Assembly (NCBI GenBank): GCA_003452915.1
Contig: DMMZ01000027.1
Coordinates: forward strand, 16,233 to 80,232
Direction of reading: 5' to 3'
From: Clostridiales bacterium
Lineage (GTDB): Bacteria; Bacillota; Clostridia; Oscillospirales; CAG-382
DNA length: 64,000 nucleotides
Below the pieces are notes generated by a model. It saw only the letters and a list, made by a program, of their open reading frames with translations, was not told the origin of the DNA and made no database searches. Position numbers and translations under genes: made by a program. Below are positions 1 to 7,943 of the stretch, piece after piece; position 1 is the first letter of the stretch; the number at the start of each line of letters is the position of its first letter.

Positions 1-717
1 AATATTATTGTTTAATTTATCTTCGTTTTTTACAACACTCATAATCATTGCTTCAACATATGTATAAGGAATACAAGCAGTTATTGTACCTTTTATAGAA
101 CCGATTGTTACACTATAAACAATTACTTCCACAACTTCTTCTATACGTATTGCTTTAATAAATCGCGTACTGGTTTCAATATTCCTAAGCGTAACATTTG
201 TATTGGGTAAGTTTACCAGTGCTTCTTGAATAAACATGCACATTTTTTTAAATACCCTTTCCATTAATGCTACTTCAATCTCTGTAAATTCTCTGTTTGG
301 TATTATTGTTGTGTCTACACTTCCGCCTAACATTCTTTCTATAAGTGTATAAGTTATTGAATTAGACATATCAAGTAAAATCGAGCCGTTTATTGAATCA
401 ATATCAACAACTGCGGTCATAAGGACATCGGGTAGAGAATTATTGTATTCGTAATAAGGGTGTTCATCAATGGAATCTACATTTATCTCACAGTAATTTC
501 TGAGTACCCCGGCAAAATAAGCAGCAAGATGCCTGCCAATAACATCAGTTAAACTTGACAATGCCTTGTTTTGTTCTCTTGACATCTTCTTCGGGCTTTT
601 AAAGTCATAGTTTTTTATACTATGATCTTCCAAGTCCGATGATACTTTGTCAATCTTAACACCGGCAAGCTCATTTAACAAATCATCTATTTGGCTTTGT
701 GATAATATTTCTGCCAT
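1..717 (-). CDS. fliM: Flagellar motor switch protein FliM (C-terminus outside window)
   Basis: The protein opens with MAEILSQSQIDDLL, the hallmark N-terminal CheY-P binding segment of FliM, and continues into the conserved middle domain (ADIxSI-like text, 'GSILLDMSNSITYTLIERMLGG'-type region). FliM sits in the cytoplasmic C-ring and, with FliG and FliN/FliY, sets the direction of flagellar rotation after binding phosphorylated CheY. About 239 codons are visible; the gene runs off the left edge. It is the last visible gene of the minus-strand flagellar operon and follows flbD by 35 nt. In many Clostridia motA, motB and fliL lie between flbD and fliM; none of them is here. Confidence 0.95.
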   Translation of the reverse strand, partial: MAEILSQSQIDDLLNELAGVKIDKVSSDLEDHSIKNYDFKSPKKMSREQNKALSSLTDVIGRHLAAYFAGVLRNYCEINVDSIDEHPYYEYNNSLPDVLMTAVVDIDSINGSILLDMSNSITYTLIERMLGGSVDTTIIPNREFTEIEVALMERVFKKMCMFIQEALVNLPNTNVTLRNIETSTRFIKAIRIEEVVEVIVYSVTIGSIKGTITACIPYTYVEAMIMSVVKNEDKLNNNI

Positions 718-752
718 TTGCCGCTCAACCTCTTTTGCTCAATCTTATAAAT

Positions 753-998
753 TTAATCTACTTGTGGTTTTTCCACAACCTCTGGTTTGTTCCTGTGTTT
801 ACGAATAAAAGAACAATTGGCATAAAACATCATCTTAAATTCATGTATCTTTGCTATAACTTCCGCTGCTGTCTCTTGAGCATAATGCTTTTTTCCAGTA
901 GTCATAGTAATAAGTGTATCTGGCATCTCTTCAATAATTTCTATAAGCTCACAGTTTAAATAAAACTTTTCGTTATTAAGTTTTGTTAATTGAATCAT
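753..998 (-). CDS. flbD: FlbD family flagellar protein
   Basis: An 81-residue protein starting MIQLTKLNNEKFYLN, the typical FlbD opening. FlbD is a small conserved protein of Gram-positive and spirochaete flagellar operons whose exact role is not settled. I chose the ATG at 998 because the SD GGAAAGGAATGG lies 9 bases upstream; a longer reading frame back to 1121 exists only because the repeat element upstream is open in this frame. The gene lies between flgE and fliM, its normal position. Its ribosome binding site is the 3' end of repeat copy A, so its translation probably depends on that element. Confidence 0.88.
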   Translation of the reverse strand: MIQLTKLNNEKFYLNCELIEIIEEMPDTLITMTTGKKHYAQETAAEVIAKIHEFKMMFYANCSFIRKHRNKPEVVEKPQVD

Positions 999-1007
999 AT
1001 ATATGAC

Positions 1008-1165
1008 CATTCCTTTCCTCGGCGGTTTACCGCCGAAAGCGGGAATTGTGCCGATTCGGCGATAGCCGAATTGACTTTCCAATAAAGTCAAAGGCACAAA
1101 ACCGTAGTTTGAAAGATTCATCTTTCAAACTTTACCATTTCTTTCCCCGGAATTTATACCGGAAG
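1008..1165 (-). repeat. Start-codon-associated structured repeat, copy A (tandem)
   Basis: Read on the minus strand: SD, TTG-AAA, a GAAAGATGAATCTTTC hairpin, then ACGGTTTTGTGCC, hairpin TTGACTTT/AAAGTCAA, hairpin TTCGGC/GCCGAA, GGCACAATTCC, hairpin CGGCGG/CCGCCG, and finally GGAAAGGAATGG, which is the SD of flbD. GTGCC pairs with GGCAC to close a multibranch structure. Upstream, 1135-1165 holds another hairpin (CCGG-TATAAATT-CCGG) followed by GGAAAGAAATGG, which looks like the 3' end of an earlier copy. This copy therefore appears to be an insertion into the start region left by a previous one. Related copies are at 16250, 17257, 55423 and 59264. Confidence 0.8.
1027..1128 (-). CDS. Upstream ORF inside repeat copy A (33 codons)
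   Basis: TTG start 11 bases after GGAAAG; begins MKDESFK and includes the tetrapeptide RHNS encoded by the conserved CGGCACAATTCC. It stops in the last hairpin, about 29 nt before the flbD start. Whether it is translated is unknown. It is listed because the same start context and the RHNS frame recur in all four main copies. Confidence 0.3.
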   Translation of the reverse strand: MKDESFKLRFCAFDFIGKSIRLSPNRHNSRFRR

Positions 1166-1194
1166 CAGTCTAATAATTTTTATATTGTTTTTAT

Positions 1195-2013
1195 TTATCT
1201 TTTAAGATTAACAAGCTCTTCGAGAACCTGATCAGAGGTTGTTATAACTCTTGAGTTTGCCTGAAAGCCTCTCTGTGCAACTATCATATCAGTGAATTCT
1301 TTTGTCAGGTCGACGTTAGACATTTCAAGACCACCGGAAACCAATGATCCCGCTATACTGCTGCCGGGAGGTGTGAAAACAGGTGTGCCAGAACTGTTTG
1401 TCTGCGTATAACTTACATTTCCTTCTTGAGTTAACGCGTCCGGATTTGAGAAGGTTGCAAGCATAACTTGCCCAAGATTATCTATCTGTAATGTCATCGA
1501 ATTTGTACCTGTTATTCTGCCGTCACCTGAAATGGATATTCCTGTATATAGATCAAAACCAGGAATTGTTATTCTATCAAGGCCCCATCCCATTGATGAA
1601 TACCCGATTACAAAATTACCGTTGGAATCAATAAGAGTTCCATCCGAATTAAATTTAAAACTTCCTACTCTGGTATATAACTGTTGTCCTGTGGTATCCT
1701 GAACAGTAAAATAACCTTCACCCGATATATACATATCCAATGTACTTGAGGTTTGCTGGTAACCGCTTCTTGTAGTAATTACGTCGATTGATGCAACTGA
1801 TGCACCATAACCAATCTGCATTGCTGCTGAGCCGCCCGATGTTGCTGTGGGTGCGCTTTCTGCTGAAAGTGTCTGGTAATATAAATCCTTGAATAGAACT
1901 CTGCTGGACTTGAATCCTACGGTATTTACGTTTGCTATATTATTACCGATTACGTCAAGCATGGTCTGGTGACCTCTTAAACCTGTTACTGCCGAATACA
2001 TTGATTTTATCAT
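1195..2013 (-). CDS. flgE: Flagellar hook protein FlgE (short, Bacillus-type)
   Basis: 272 residues. The N-terminus (MIKSMYSAVTGLRGHQTMLD, then VIGNNIANVNTVGFKSS) is the flagellar rod/hook signature. The C-terminus (EMSNVDLTKEFTDMIVAQRG, then FQANSRVITTSD ... ELVNLKR) matches the end of hook proteins. The length is near the 264 residues of the B. subtilis hook protein, once called FlgG, so the FlgE/FlgG label rests on length and operon position (after flgD and the TIGR02530 gene, before flbD). I placed the start at 2013 because GGAGGTC lies 7 bases upstream; the frame is open back to 2064 without an SD. Subunits are exported by the flagellar type III system and polymerise under the FlgD cap. 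Confidence 0.88.
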   Translation of the reverse strand: MIKSMYSAVTGLRGHQTMLDVIGNNIANVNTVGFKSSRVLFKDLYYQTLSAESAPTATSGGSAAMQIGYGASVASIDVITTRSGYQQTSSTLDMYISGEGYFTVQDTTGQQLYTRVGSFKFNSDGTLIDSNGNFVIGYSSMGWGLDRITIPGFDLYTGISISGDGRITGTNSMTLQIDNLGQVMLATFSNPDALTQEGNVSYTQTNSSGTPVFTPPGSSIAGSLVSGGLEMSNVDLTKEFTDMIVAQRGFQANSRVITTSDQVLEELVNLKR

Positions 2014-2094
2014 TAATATTGACCTCCGTTTATTTTTTATTTCCGCTTTAGGCTTCTCTGTCATTCAAAGCCTGATAGCCCCCGTTAGGTCCGG

Positions 2095-2490
2095 CTATAT
2101 AATTACGGCGCCGTCTAAATTTGTAAAAACCTTTTGTTCACTTATGTCATTACTGTCTAAGACAGTTATAACTACATTTGAAGGAACATTTACGATGAAC
2201 GCTTTGTTGCTCATTAAAATTAATGAATCTTTAATCCCTTTGATATCCGCTGTTTCTATTGCCATGTTAAGTTTTTGAATTTCTTCTTCATTTAACTCAA
2301 TATCTCGTTCATACATTCGTGTTACCGCATGCTTTGAAAATGTTATGCTATTTGTTTTTTGTGCTTTGCTCAATATTTGATCAAAAGATTCTGTCGGAGA
2401 GTTTTGTTTTGGATCGATTTTTACATTGTTATTAAGTTGTGTGGCTTCAATTCTGGCTTTGTATTGCAGAAAAGTGTCGTCTATTTTCAT
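2095..2490 (-). CDS. Flagellar operon protein, TIGR02530 family
   Basis: 131 residues. The core 'ITFSKHAVTRMYERDIELNE' followed by 'LNMAIETADIKGIKDSLILM' and a C-terminal 'FTNLDGAVII' is characteristic of the small uncharacterised protein found between flgD and flgE in Firmicute flagellar operons. No catalytic motif or membrane segment is visible. The position between flgD and flgE suggests a role in hook assembly, but that is inference. The ATG at 2490 has only a weak, distant SD (AGGTG about 14 bases away). Confidence 0.8.
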   Translation of the reverse strand: MKIDDTFLQYKARIEATQLNNNVKIDPKQNSPTESFDQILSKAQKTNSITFSKHAVTRMYERDIELNEEEIQKLNMAIETADIKGIKDSLILMSNKAFIVNVPSNVVITVLDSNDISEQKVFTNLDGAVII

Positions 2491-2512
2491 TATTCTTTTA
2501 TTTTCACCTGCC

Positions 2513-2923
2513 TTAACCGCTTATATCAATTATGTCTGATAGCTGATAAAACCCGCCTTTTACGTAGATATATGGCACACCATCACTATAGCTAACCTGT
2601 TCAACATCACCTACAACAGTTTGTTCAATTCCCGATTCGTTAGTTTGAACTACACTAACTGATTTACCTATCAAAGATACTGCCATATTGGATTTAATTG
2701 TGTTGTTAAGTTCGCTTATCTGCGACAAGGAAGAAAACTGGGCCATCTGTGCGATGAACTGTGTATTATCTACCGTATCAAACATACTTTGATTTTCAAG
2801 CTGAGCTGCCATTAATTTAAAAAAGTCATTTATTCCTAGATTGGAAGCGTCTGTTTTTTTTGCTGTTGAACTTGATACATAAGCGTTATTTGCCATTAAT
2901 GCGTTAATTCCGTTTACAATCAT
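2513..2923 (-). CDS. flgD: Flagellar hook capping protein FlgD
   Basis: 136 residues, close to the short Firmicute form of FlgD. The N-terminal conserved segment 'LGINDFFKLMAAQLENQSMF' and 'NTQFIAQMAQFSSLSQ' is the export and hook-assembly region of the family. FlgD caps the growing hook and is removed at completion. The start has a good SD (GGAAGGAATGG). It follows fliK and precedes the TIGR02530 gene, the standard order. The large C-terminal Ig/tudor region of proteobacterial FlgD is absent, as expected for Firmicutes. Confidence 0.9.
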   Translation of the reverse strand: MIVNGINALMANNAYVSSSTAKKTDASNLGINDFFKLMAAQLENQSMFDTVDNTQFIAQMAQFSSLSQISELNNTIKSNMAVSLIGKSVSVVQTNESGIEQTVVGDVEQVSYSDGVPYIYVKGGFYQLSDIIDISG

Positions 2924-2951
2924 TTAAAAGCTCCATTCCTTCCGATAAGAC

Positions 2952-4310
2952 CTAAATACTGTAATCTAAAATCCCTGCTCTGATTTTTGCGATTGTTATT
3001 GTCTTATCATTTTTTAATACGTTTGAATTGTTAAACATTGATTCGTTATCATGTGAATAAGTTTTCTGATTGTTTTCTCTTCCGCCACTGTGCTGACCTC
3101 CAGAAAGCGTTGTGCCAATACGGTTTGTTTCCTGCTCAACAGATATGTTAGAGAGCTGGTATGTTTTCGTATTGTTGTTTATTGATAATTCCAATTTCAA
3201 AGCTTCGATTCCCTCAGAAATAAGTTCTTTTGTAGATGGAAGCTCGGTTTTTATTGTTATATCAAACTTACCCGAAACATGCTTTAAATCTACAGTAACT
3301 TCACCTAATCCCTCAGGCTTCAACTTAATTTTAAATGTAGAATCTTTACCTTTAATAATCTCGGTTTTTATAGCATTTGTAAGTTGTGTAGCTACCTCTC
3401 GTGGTTTAACTTCAATGTTGCCTACCACTTCTGTTTTTTCGGGTGTTATTTTTGAAAAATTAAGTGCTTTTTCCTGCAAAGGCAATGTATTTTCTTGTTC
3501 TGTAACTTTTGTGGTCTGGATTTCTTTTTTTTCTAATGTTTCTTTTGAATAGGTATTCTTTTTTGTAGGCTCATAACTTTTCGTAATGTCTGAGTCGTTA
3601 AGTTCAATTTCTACTTTTTTGGAATAATTAACAGCAATTTTATTTGAGTTGTTATCAAATATTTGTTCATTTTCAACCTTTAAATTCTTTTCAACAACTT
3701 TTTTAAGCTGCACCTCCGCTATTGCTGGAATTTTCTGATCGGTTTCCAAGGTAGTTTCAGATGTTTTTGCCTGACCGGATGTTTGCTTTGCTGTATAAAA
3801 ATTCTTTATTATCCTTGTTTCGATTTCACCTATTTCTGTCATTGGAATTGTCGCGCTTGGACTTGATACGCTTGAACCTGTTGCACTTGTACTTGTTATG
3901 CATTGATTTGTTGTCCTTGATTTTATTTCGCTAGGACTTGTTACATTTGATATCACTGATGTTTGCTCTGATGTTTTTACAGTTATGTCAGTAATAGAAG
4001 CAATATTATTTCTAAAGTTTTTACTTTCTTTTTTTGAGGTAATTGGTATCGAATCTTGAATTTTTACGAGGTTAACTTTTTCACTTTCGATATTTTTATC
4101 TGTAACCATCTCATCTGGGATAATGTTTTTGACTGGTATTAATCCTAAAAGCCCATAATCAAGGTTTTTTGCATCATCTTTGATATTATAAAAGATGCTA
4201 TCTTCGGTGTTTTTTACTTGTTCGGAAGTGTTTACTGCGTCGTCAAATGTTATTTCCTCAGATTCGACCGTTAAAGCACCTAACAAAATGTTACAAAATT
4301 CCATTAACAA
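2952..4310 (-). CDS. fliK: Flagellar hook-length control protein FliK; start unclear
   Basis: A 452-residue reading of a low-complexity, Ser/Thr/Lys/Glu-rich protein whose only well-conserved part is the C-terminal FliK domain ('KDSTFKIKLKPEGLGEVTVD', residues about 320-400). FliK measures hook length and switches export specificity. The given start is the first TTG in frame. The frame stays open for another 30 codons upstream (NAAAVNNSILNIGANG...), to a strong SD GAGGAGG at 4411-4417, but the codons at a proper distance are ATA (4403) and ATT (4400). The only ATG there (4396) opens a four-codon ORF in another frame. The true start is therefore probably a rare ATT/ATA codon, or there is a sequence error. 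Confidence 0.82.
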   Translation of the reverse strand: MLMEFCNILLGALTVESEEITFDDAVNTSEQVKNTEDSIFYNIKDDAKNLDYGLLGLIPVKNIIPDEMVTDKNIESEKVNLVKIQDSIPITSKKESKNFRNNIASITDITVKTSEQTSVISNVTSPSEIKSRTTNQCITSTSATGSSVSSPSATIPMTEIGEIETRIIKNFYTAKQTSGQAKTSETTLETDQKIPAIAEVQLKKVVEKNLKVENEQIFDNNSNKIAVNYSKKVEIELNDSDITKSYEPTKKNTYSKETLEKKEIQTTKVTEQENTLPLQEKALNFSKITPEKTEVVGNIEVKPREVATQLTNAIKTEIIKGKDSTFKIKLKPEGLGEVTVDLKHVSGKFDITIKTELPSTKELISEGIEALKLELSINNNTKTYQLSNISVEQETNRIGTTLSGGQHSGGRENNQKTYSHDNESMFNNSNVLKNDKTITIAKIRAGILDYSI

Positions 4311-4433
4311 GTCGACGTTCTCGGTGGTTGGTTTAGATGTACAACATCCTCCGTTTGCTCCAATGTTTAGAATGGAGTTGTTTACTGCTGCTGCATTAAT
4401 TATAAAATCACCTCCTCATTGCTATATTTTTAT

Positions 4434-4880
4434 TTAAATATTTATTATAGAGCTTGAGAAAGAAATTAACTCATCAATAAAAAGCTCCTCGTTCTTTCTT
4501 TCTGCAGCTTTATACTTTTCCAATTTACTGTCTTTGAGCTTCTCGACAGTTACCTTTTCTTTAGATATTTCAATTAATCTTTCAATCTGTTTATCTATTT
4601 GCATCTGTTTATCTGTCATTTTCTTGTGTAATAGTTTAATTTGTTTCTCCAAATCTTTAATATATCTGAGTATAAAGGTTATGGCTGTTATGTTAATACC
4701 TTCTCGGCTGCTTTTTAAGTATTTTTGTATATAAAGTTCATGTGTCTTTTTTAAATTTTCCAGCTGATTTTCAAGCTGGATATATTCCGACCGTAGAATT
4801 GCAAGAATATCTTTTTCTTTTTTTTGCATATGTATATTATATTCAAGCACCTTTTGGAGTGGAAAGTTGAACTTTTTCAT
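4434..4880 (-). CDS. fliJ: Flagellar export protein FliJ
   Basis: 148 residues, almost entirely predicted coiled coil (heptads of Lys, Glu, Leu and Ile), starting MKKFNFPLQKVLEYN, the usual FliJ opening. FliJ is the central stalk-like chaperone and escort of the flagellar type III export ATPase; it fits into the FliI ring much as the gamma subunit fits F1. It follows fliI by 15 nt, the standard neighbour. Sequence identity within this family is low, so length, coiled coil and position carry the call. Confidence 0.85.
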   Translation of the reverse strand: MKKFNFPLQKVLEYNIHMQKKEKDILAILRSEYIQLENQLENLKKTHELYIQKYLKSSREGINITAITFILRYIKDLEKQIKLLHKKMTDKQMQIDKQIERLIEISKEKVTVEKLKDSKLEKYKAAERKNEELFIDELISFSSSIINI

Positions 4881-4895
4881 TGAGTAAACTCCGAA

Positions 4896-6203
4896 TTATT
4901 TATTTATAATCAGTTCATTCATTAATTGCATAGTTTGTTTAAAATTAAACTTCTCATCAATACCTTGTTTTAGAAAAGCATTAATTCGGTCGATATTCTT
5001 TATTGCGTGATCTATGTTTGGGTTTGAACCGCTTTTATAAGCTCCGATACTGATTAAATCGTAATTTTCATAATATGCGGAAAGGATTGCTCTGATTTCC
5101 GATGAAGTTTGCATATGCTCAGGTTCCGCAATTTCGGTCATAATACGACTTATACTCGCCAATACATCAATTGCGGGATAATGATTACGCATTGCAACCG
5201 CTCTTGATAAAACGATATGCCCGTCGATAATACCTCTTACCGTATCCGAAATCGGCTCGTTTACATCATCTCCCTCGACAAGCACCGTGTAAATGCCAGT
5301 TATAGACCCTTTTTCGAATTTTCCTGTTCGTTCAAGTAACTTTGGCATAAGTGCATATAGGGAAGGAGTGTAACCTCTCGCAACTGGTGGTTCACCTGTA
5401 GCTAATCCTATTTCTCGCTGAGCCATTGCAAATCGGGTTAATGAATCCATCATTAAAAGTACATCCTTGCCTTGGTCTTTGAAATATTCTGCAATGGCTG
5501 TTGCTGTAAGTGCACATTTTAATCTCATCATAGCAGGTTGGTCTGAAGTAGCAACAACACAGACTGTTTTCGCCATTCCTGCTGCTTTTAAGTCTTTTTC
5601 AATAAAACCTCTGACTTCTCTTCCTCTTTCGCCAACCAGTGCAATCACGTTGACATCAGCTTCTATATTTCTGGCAATCATACCCATCAGTGTACTTTTT
5701 CCTACACCGCTTCCTGAGAAGATGCCCATTCTTTGTCCTTTGCCACAAGTTAAGAGAGAATCTATTGCCTTTACACCCATTGTAATCTGCTCGTCTATTT
5801 GTGGTCTTAAAAATGGATTTGACGGTGTGTTTTGCACCGGATAATTTTTCTCGGTCTTTATTTCACCTTTACCATCAATCGGGTTACCAAAGCCATCGAT
5901 TACTCTGCCAATAAGATGATCTCCTACCGGAATCTTCAGAAAATCGCCTGTAGATTCTACAATACTGCCTTTTGTAATTCCGTTTAAATCTTCATACGGC
6001 ATTAGAAGAACTTTATTTTCTCTAAAACCTACAACCTCTGCACGTATATTAGCAGTGTTTTTTGAATTATAAATCTTACAGACTGTGCCTATATCGGTCG
6101 AAGGTCCTGTACTCTCGATAACCATTCCGACAATTTTATCTATTTTTCCCTTTATTACGACAGGATCGGTATTATCTATTATCTGATATAGGTCTTTAAT
6201 CAT
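4896..6203 (-). CDS. fliI: Flagellum-specific ATPase FliI
   Basis: 435 residues, full family length. The Walker A motif GSGVGKST is at residues 164-171; Walker B (DVLLMMDSLTRFAMAQREIG) and the conserved GEPPVARGYTPS segment follow. It hydrolyses ATP at the export gate base and forms a hexamer related to the F1 beta subunit. FliH (regulator) is encoded directly upstream and FliJ directly downstream. No missing catalytic residue was seen. Confidence 0.97.
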   Translation of the reverse strand: MIKDLYQIIDNTDPVVIKGKIDKIVGMVIESTGPSTDIGTVCKIYNSKNTANIRAEVVGFRENKVLLMPYEDLNGITKGSIVESTGDFLKIPVGDHLIGRVIDGFGNPIDGKGEIKTEKNYPVQNTPSNPFLRPQIDEQITMGVKAIDSLLTCGKGQRMGIFSGSGVGKSTLMGMIARNIEADVNVIALVGERGREVRGFIEKDLKAAGMAKTVCVVATSDQPAMMRLKCALTATAIAEYFKDQGKDVLLMMDSLTRFAMAQREIGLATGEPPVARGYTPSLYALMPKLLERTGKFEKGSITGIYTVLVEGDDVNEPISDTVRGIIDGHIVLSRAVAMRNHYPAIDVLASISRIMTEIAEPEHMQTSSEIRAILSAYYENYDLISIGAYKSGSNPNIDHAIKNIDRINAFLKQGIDEKFNFKQTMQLMNELIINK

Positions 6204-6244
6204 TTAAAGTATCTTAACCTCCAAATAGCAACCACCGTTTATTT

Positions 6245-6937
6245 TTAGGTATTAACAACTGATTTATATAGTGTTTCAAGCTGTGTATTTACACTTGCAT
6301 CTGCAATTTTCTCTGTTGTTTCTACAATGCAGGTACCTCTGGGAGCGTTTTCCAATACTTCAATCTCAAGTCTTTCCGCACCGCCGACCATGTTTAACAA
6401 ATATTTGCTATTTGAGGTAATAACCTCAACATCATATTCAGCTATACTTACTTTAAGCCATTTTTGAGCAACTAAATCCTTTACTGCTTTTTGAAAAAAC
6501 TGCAAAATTATAGAATCATTTGCTTCTACCTTTTGACTGATAATTTTCTCAGCAACCTTAAAAGCAAGATCGATAGCATTTTGCTTGTTGTCTTCAATAA
6601 GCTTGCTTTTTTGTTCGTCAAGCTTTTTTAATATTTGCTTTATCTCATTTAATGTATTTTGATTTTTTCTTTCAATCTCATCCATGGCTATTTCTATACC
6701 TGCTTCGTAGCCTGCTGCTTTGGCTTCCTCATAAACGCGTTCCGCATTTAATTGGGCATTGTCTTTTATTTTTATAGAATATTTGTTTGCTTCGTCAATT
6801 ATTTTTTTAGCCTCTTCTTTTGCACGAATAGGATCGCTTAAGATTCTCGTAGATTTATTTGAATCCGGATTAAGATTATTAAACAAAATCTGACTGGATT
6901 CGACATTTATATTTTCATATTTTAATAGATTAGACAA
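6245..6937 (-). CDS. fliH: Flagellar assembly protein FliH
   Basis: 230 residues: a charged coiled-coil middle (about 45-115) with the repeated small-residue spacing usual in FliH, then a globular C-terminal domain (about 120-230) including 'AFKVAEKIISQKVEAND' and 'APRGTCIVET', similar to V/F-ATPase E/b-delta subunits. FliH binds FliI and links it to the C-ring. Its start overlaps the end of fliG by 8 nt, so the two are translationally coupled. Sequence conservation is weak; position between fliG and fliI makes the call firm. Confidence 0.9.
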   Translation of the reverse strand: MSNLLKYENINVESSQILFNNLNPDSNKSTRILSDPIRAKEEAKKIIDEANKYSIKIKDNAQLNAERVYEEAKAAGYEAGIEIAMDEIERKNQNTLNEIKQILKKLDEQKSKLIEDNKQNAIDLAFKVAEKIISQKVEANDSIILQFFQKAVKDLVAQKWLKVSIAEYDVEVITSNSKYLLNMVGGAERLEIEVLENAPRGTCIVETTEKIADASVNTQLETLYKSVVNT

Positions 6938-7943
6938 TTATCTCATCCTTTCGTCCTCTTGAAATATAAATGTCACCCGATTCTTCGAGAGTTCTGACAA
7001 GTGTAACAAGCTTCTGTTGTTTTTCCTCTACATCTGAAAGTCTTACACCGCGTAAATATTTTGATTCTTCTTCCATTGTTTCTTTCATACGCAACGACAT
7101 ATTTTCATAGAACTTGTCAACAACATCTTTATTGAGGCCTTTTAATGCAATAAGAAGATCGCTTGTATTAACATCCTGAAGGAATCTTTGAATATAAATT
7201 GATTCGAGCATTGCAATATCTTCAAATACAAACATACTATTACGAATTTGCTCACTGAGTTTTGGATCTTTCTTCGATAGCTCTTCCATAATATATTTTT
7301 CTGTTCCTCTATCGACTGAGTTTAGCACCTCGGCTATGTATTTTGTTCCTCCTATTTCGGTAAAACCCATAGTATCACTCATTGCCATTTTTCTTTCAAT
7401 AAGTTTTTCTATATCTTTTACCACTTCGGGTGAAGTACTATCCATCAAGGCAATTCGTTCAACAACATCAATTTGGATTTCACGAGGCAACTCGCTGAGA
7501 ATTGCAGAGGATTGCTCGGTAGAACAATAAGATAATATTAATGCAATTGTTTGCGGATGTTCGTTTTGTATAAGAATAAGCAGCTGCTTTGGATCAGCCT
7601 TATATATAAAATCAAAAGCTTTAACTTGAAGTGATTTGGTGATTTTATCAATCAAATCTGATGCTATAGAAGATCCCTTAGACTTTTCAAGTACAGCTCT
7701 TGCATATTCAATCCCACCTTCGGTCATATATGACTGGGCTTGGCATAATCCGTAAAATTCATCCATTGTTGATTCTACGATATCCGATGAAAGAGCTTGC
7801 ATTGTAGCTATTTCAATTGTTAGCATTTCAATTTCTTCTTCATGAAGATGCTTGAAAACCTGAGATGCGTTTTCTATACCTAGAGAAAGTACAACAGTTG
7901 CTGCTTTTTTTAAGGATTCTGATCTTCTGTTTCTTAAGTTCAA
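6930..7943 (-). CDS. fliG: Flagellar motor switch protein FliG
   Basis: 337 residues, normal length. The N-domain (AATVVLSLGIENASQVFKHL) binds FliF; the middle domain contains the EHPQ motif ('IQNEHPQTIALIL'); the C-terminal torque domain carries charged helix residues in 'LRGVRLSDVEEKQQKLVTLV'. FliG transmits torque from the MotAB stator to the rotor. Start ATG overlaps the fliF stop in ATGA (4 nt). The stator gene motA downstream in this window carries a nonsense codon, so this rotor may lack a working partner encoded here. Confidence 0.97.
   Translation of the reverse strand: MNLRNRRSESLKKAATVVLSLGIENASQVFKHLHEEEIEMLTIEIATMQALSSDIVESTMDEFYGLCQAQSYMTEGGIEYARAVLEKSKGSSIASDLIDKITKSLQVKAFDFIYKADPKQLLILIQNEHPQTIALILSYCSTEQSSAILSELPREIQIDVVERIALMDSTSPEVVKDIEKLIERKMAMSDTMGFTEIGGTKYIAEVLNSVDRGTEKYIMEELSKKDPKLSEQIRNSMFVFEDIAMLESIYIQRFLQDVNTSDLLIALKGLNKDVVDKFYENMSLRMKETMEEESKYLRGVRLSDVEEKQQKLVTLVRTLEESGDIYISRGRKDEIIV

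Noticed and set aside
753..1121. Long 122-residue FlbD with an N-terminal extension
   Set aside because: The first 41 residues are translated repeat element; the SD before the ATG at 998 and the FlbD consensus fix the shorter start.
2923..2950. Another copy of the start-codon repeat before flgD
   Set aside because: Only the SD-like GGAAGGAATGG is shared; no core or hairpins are present.
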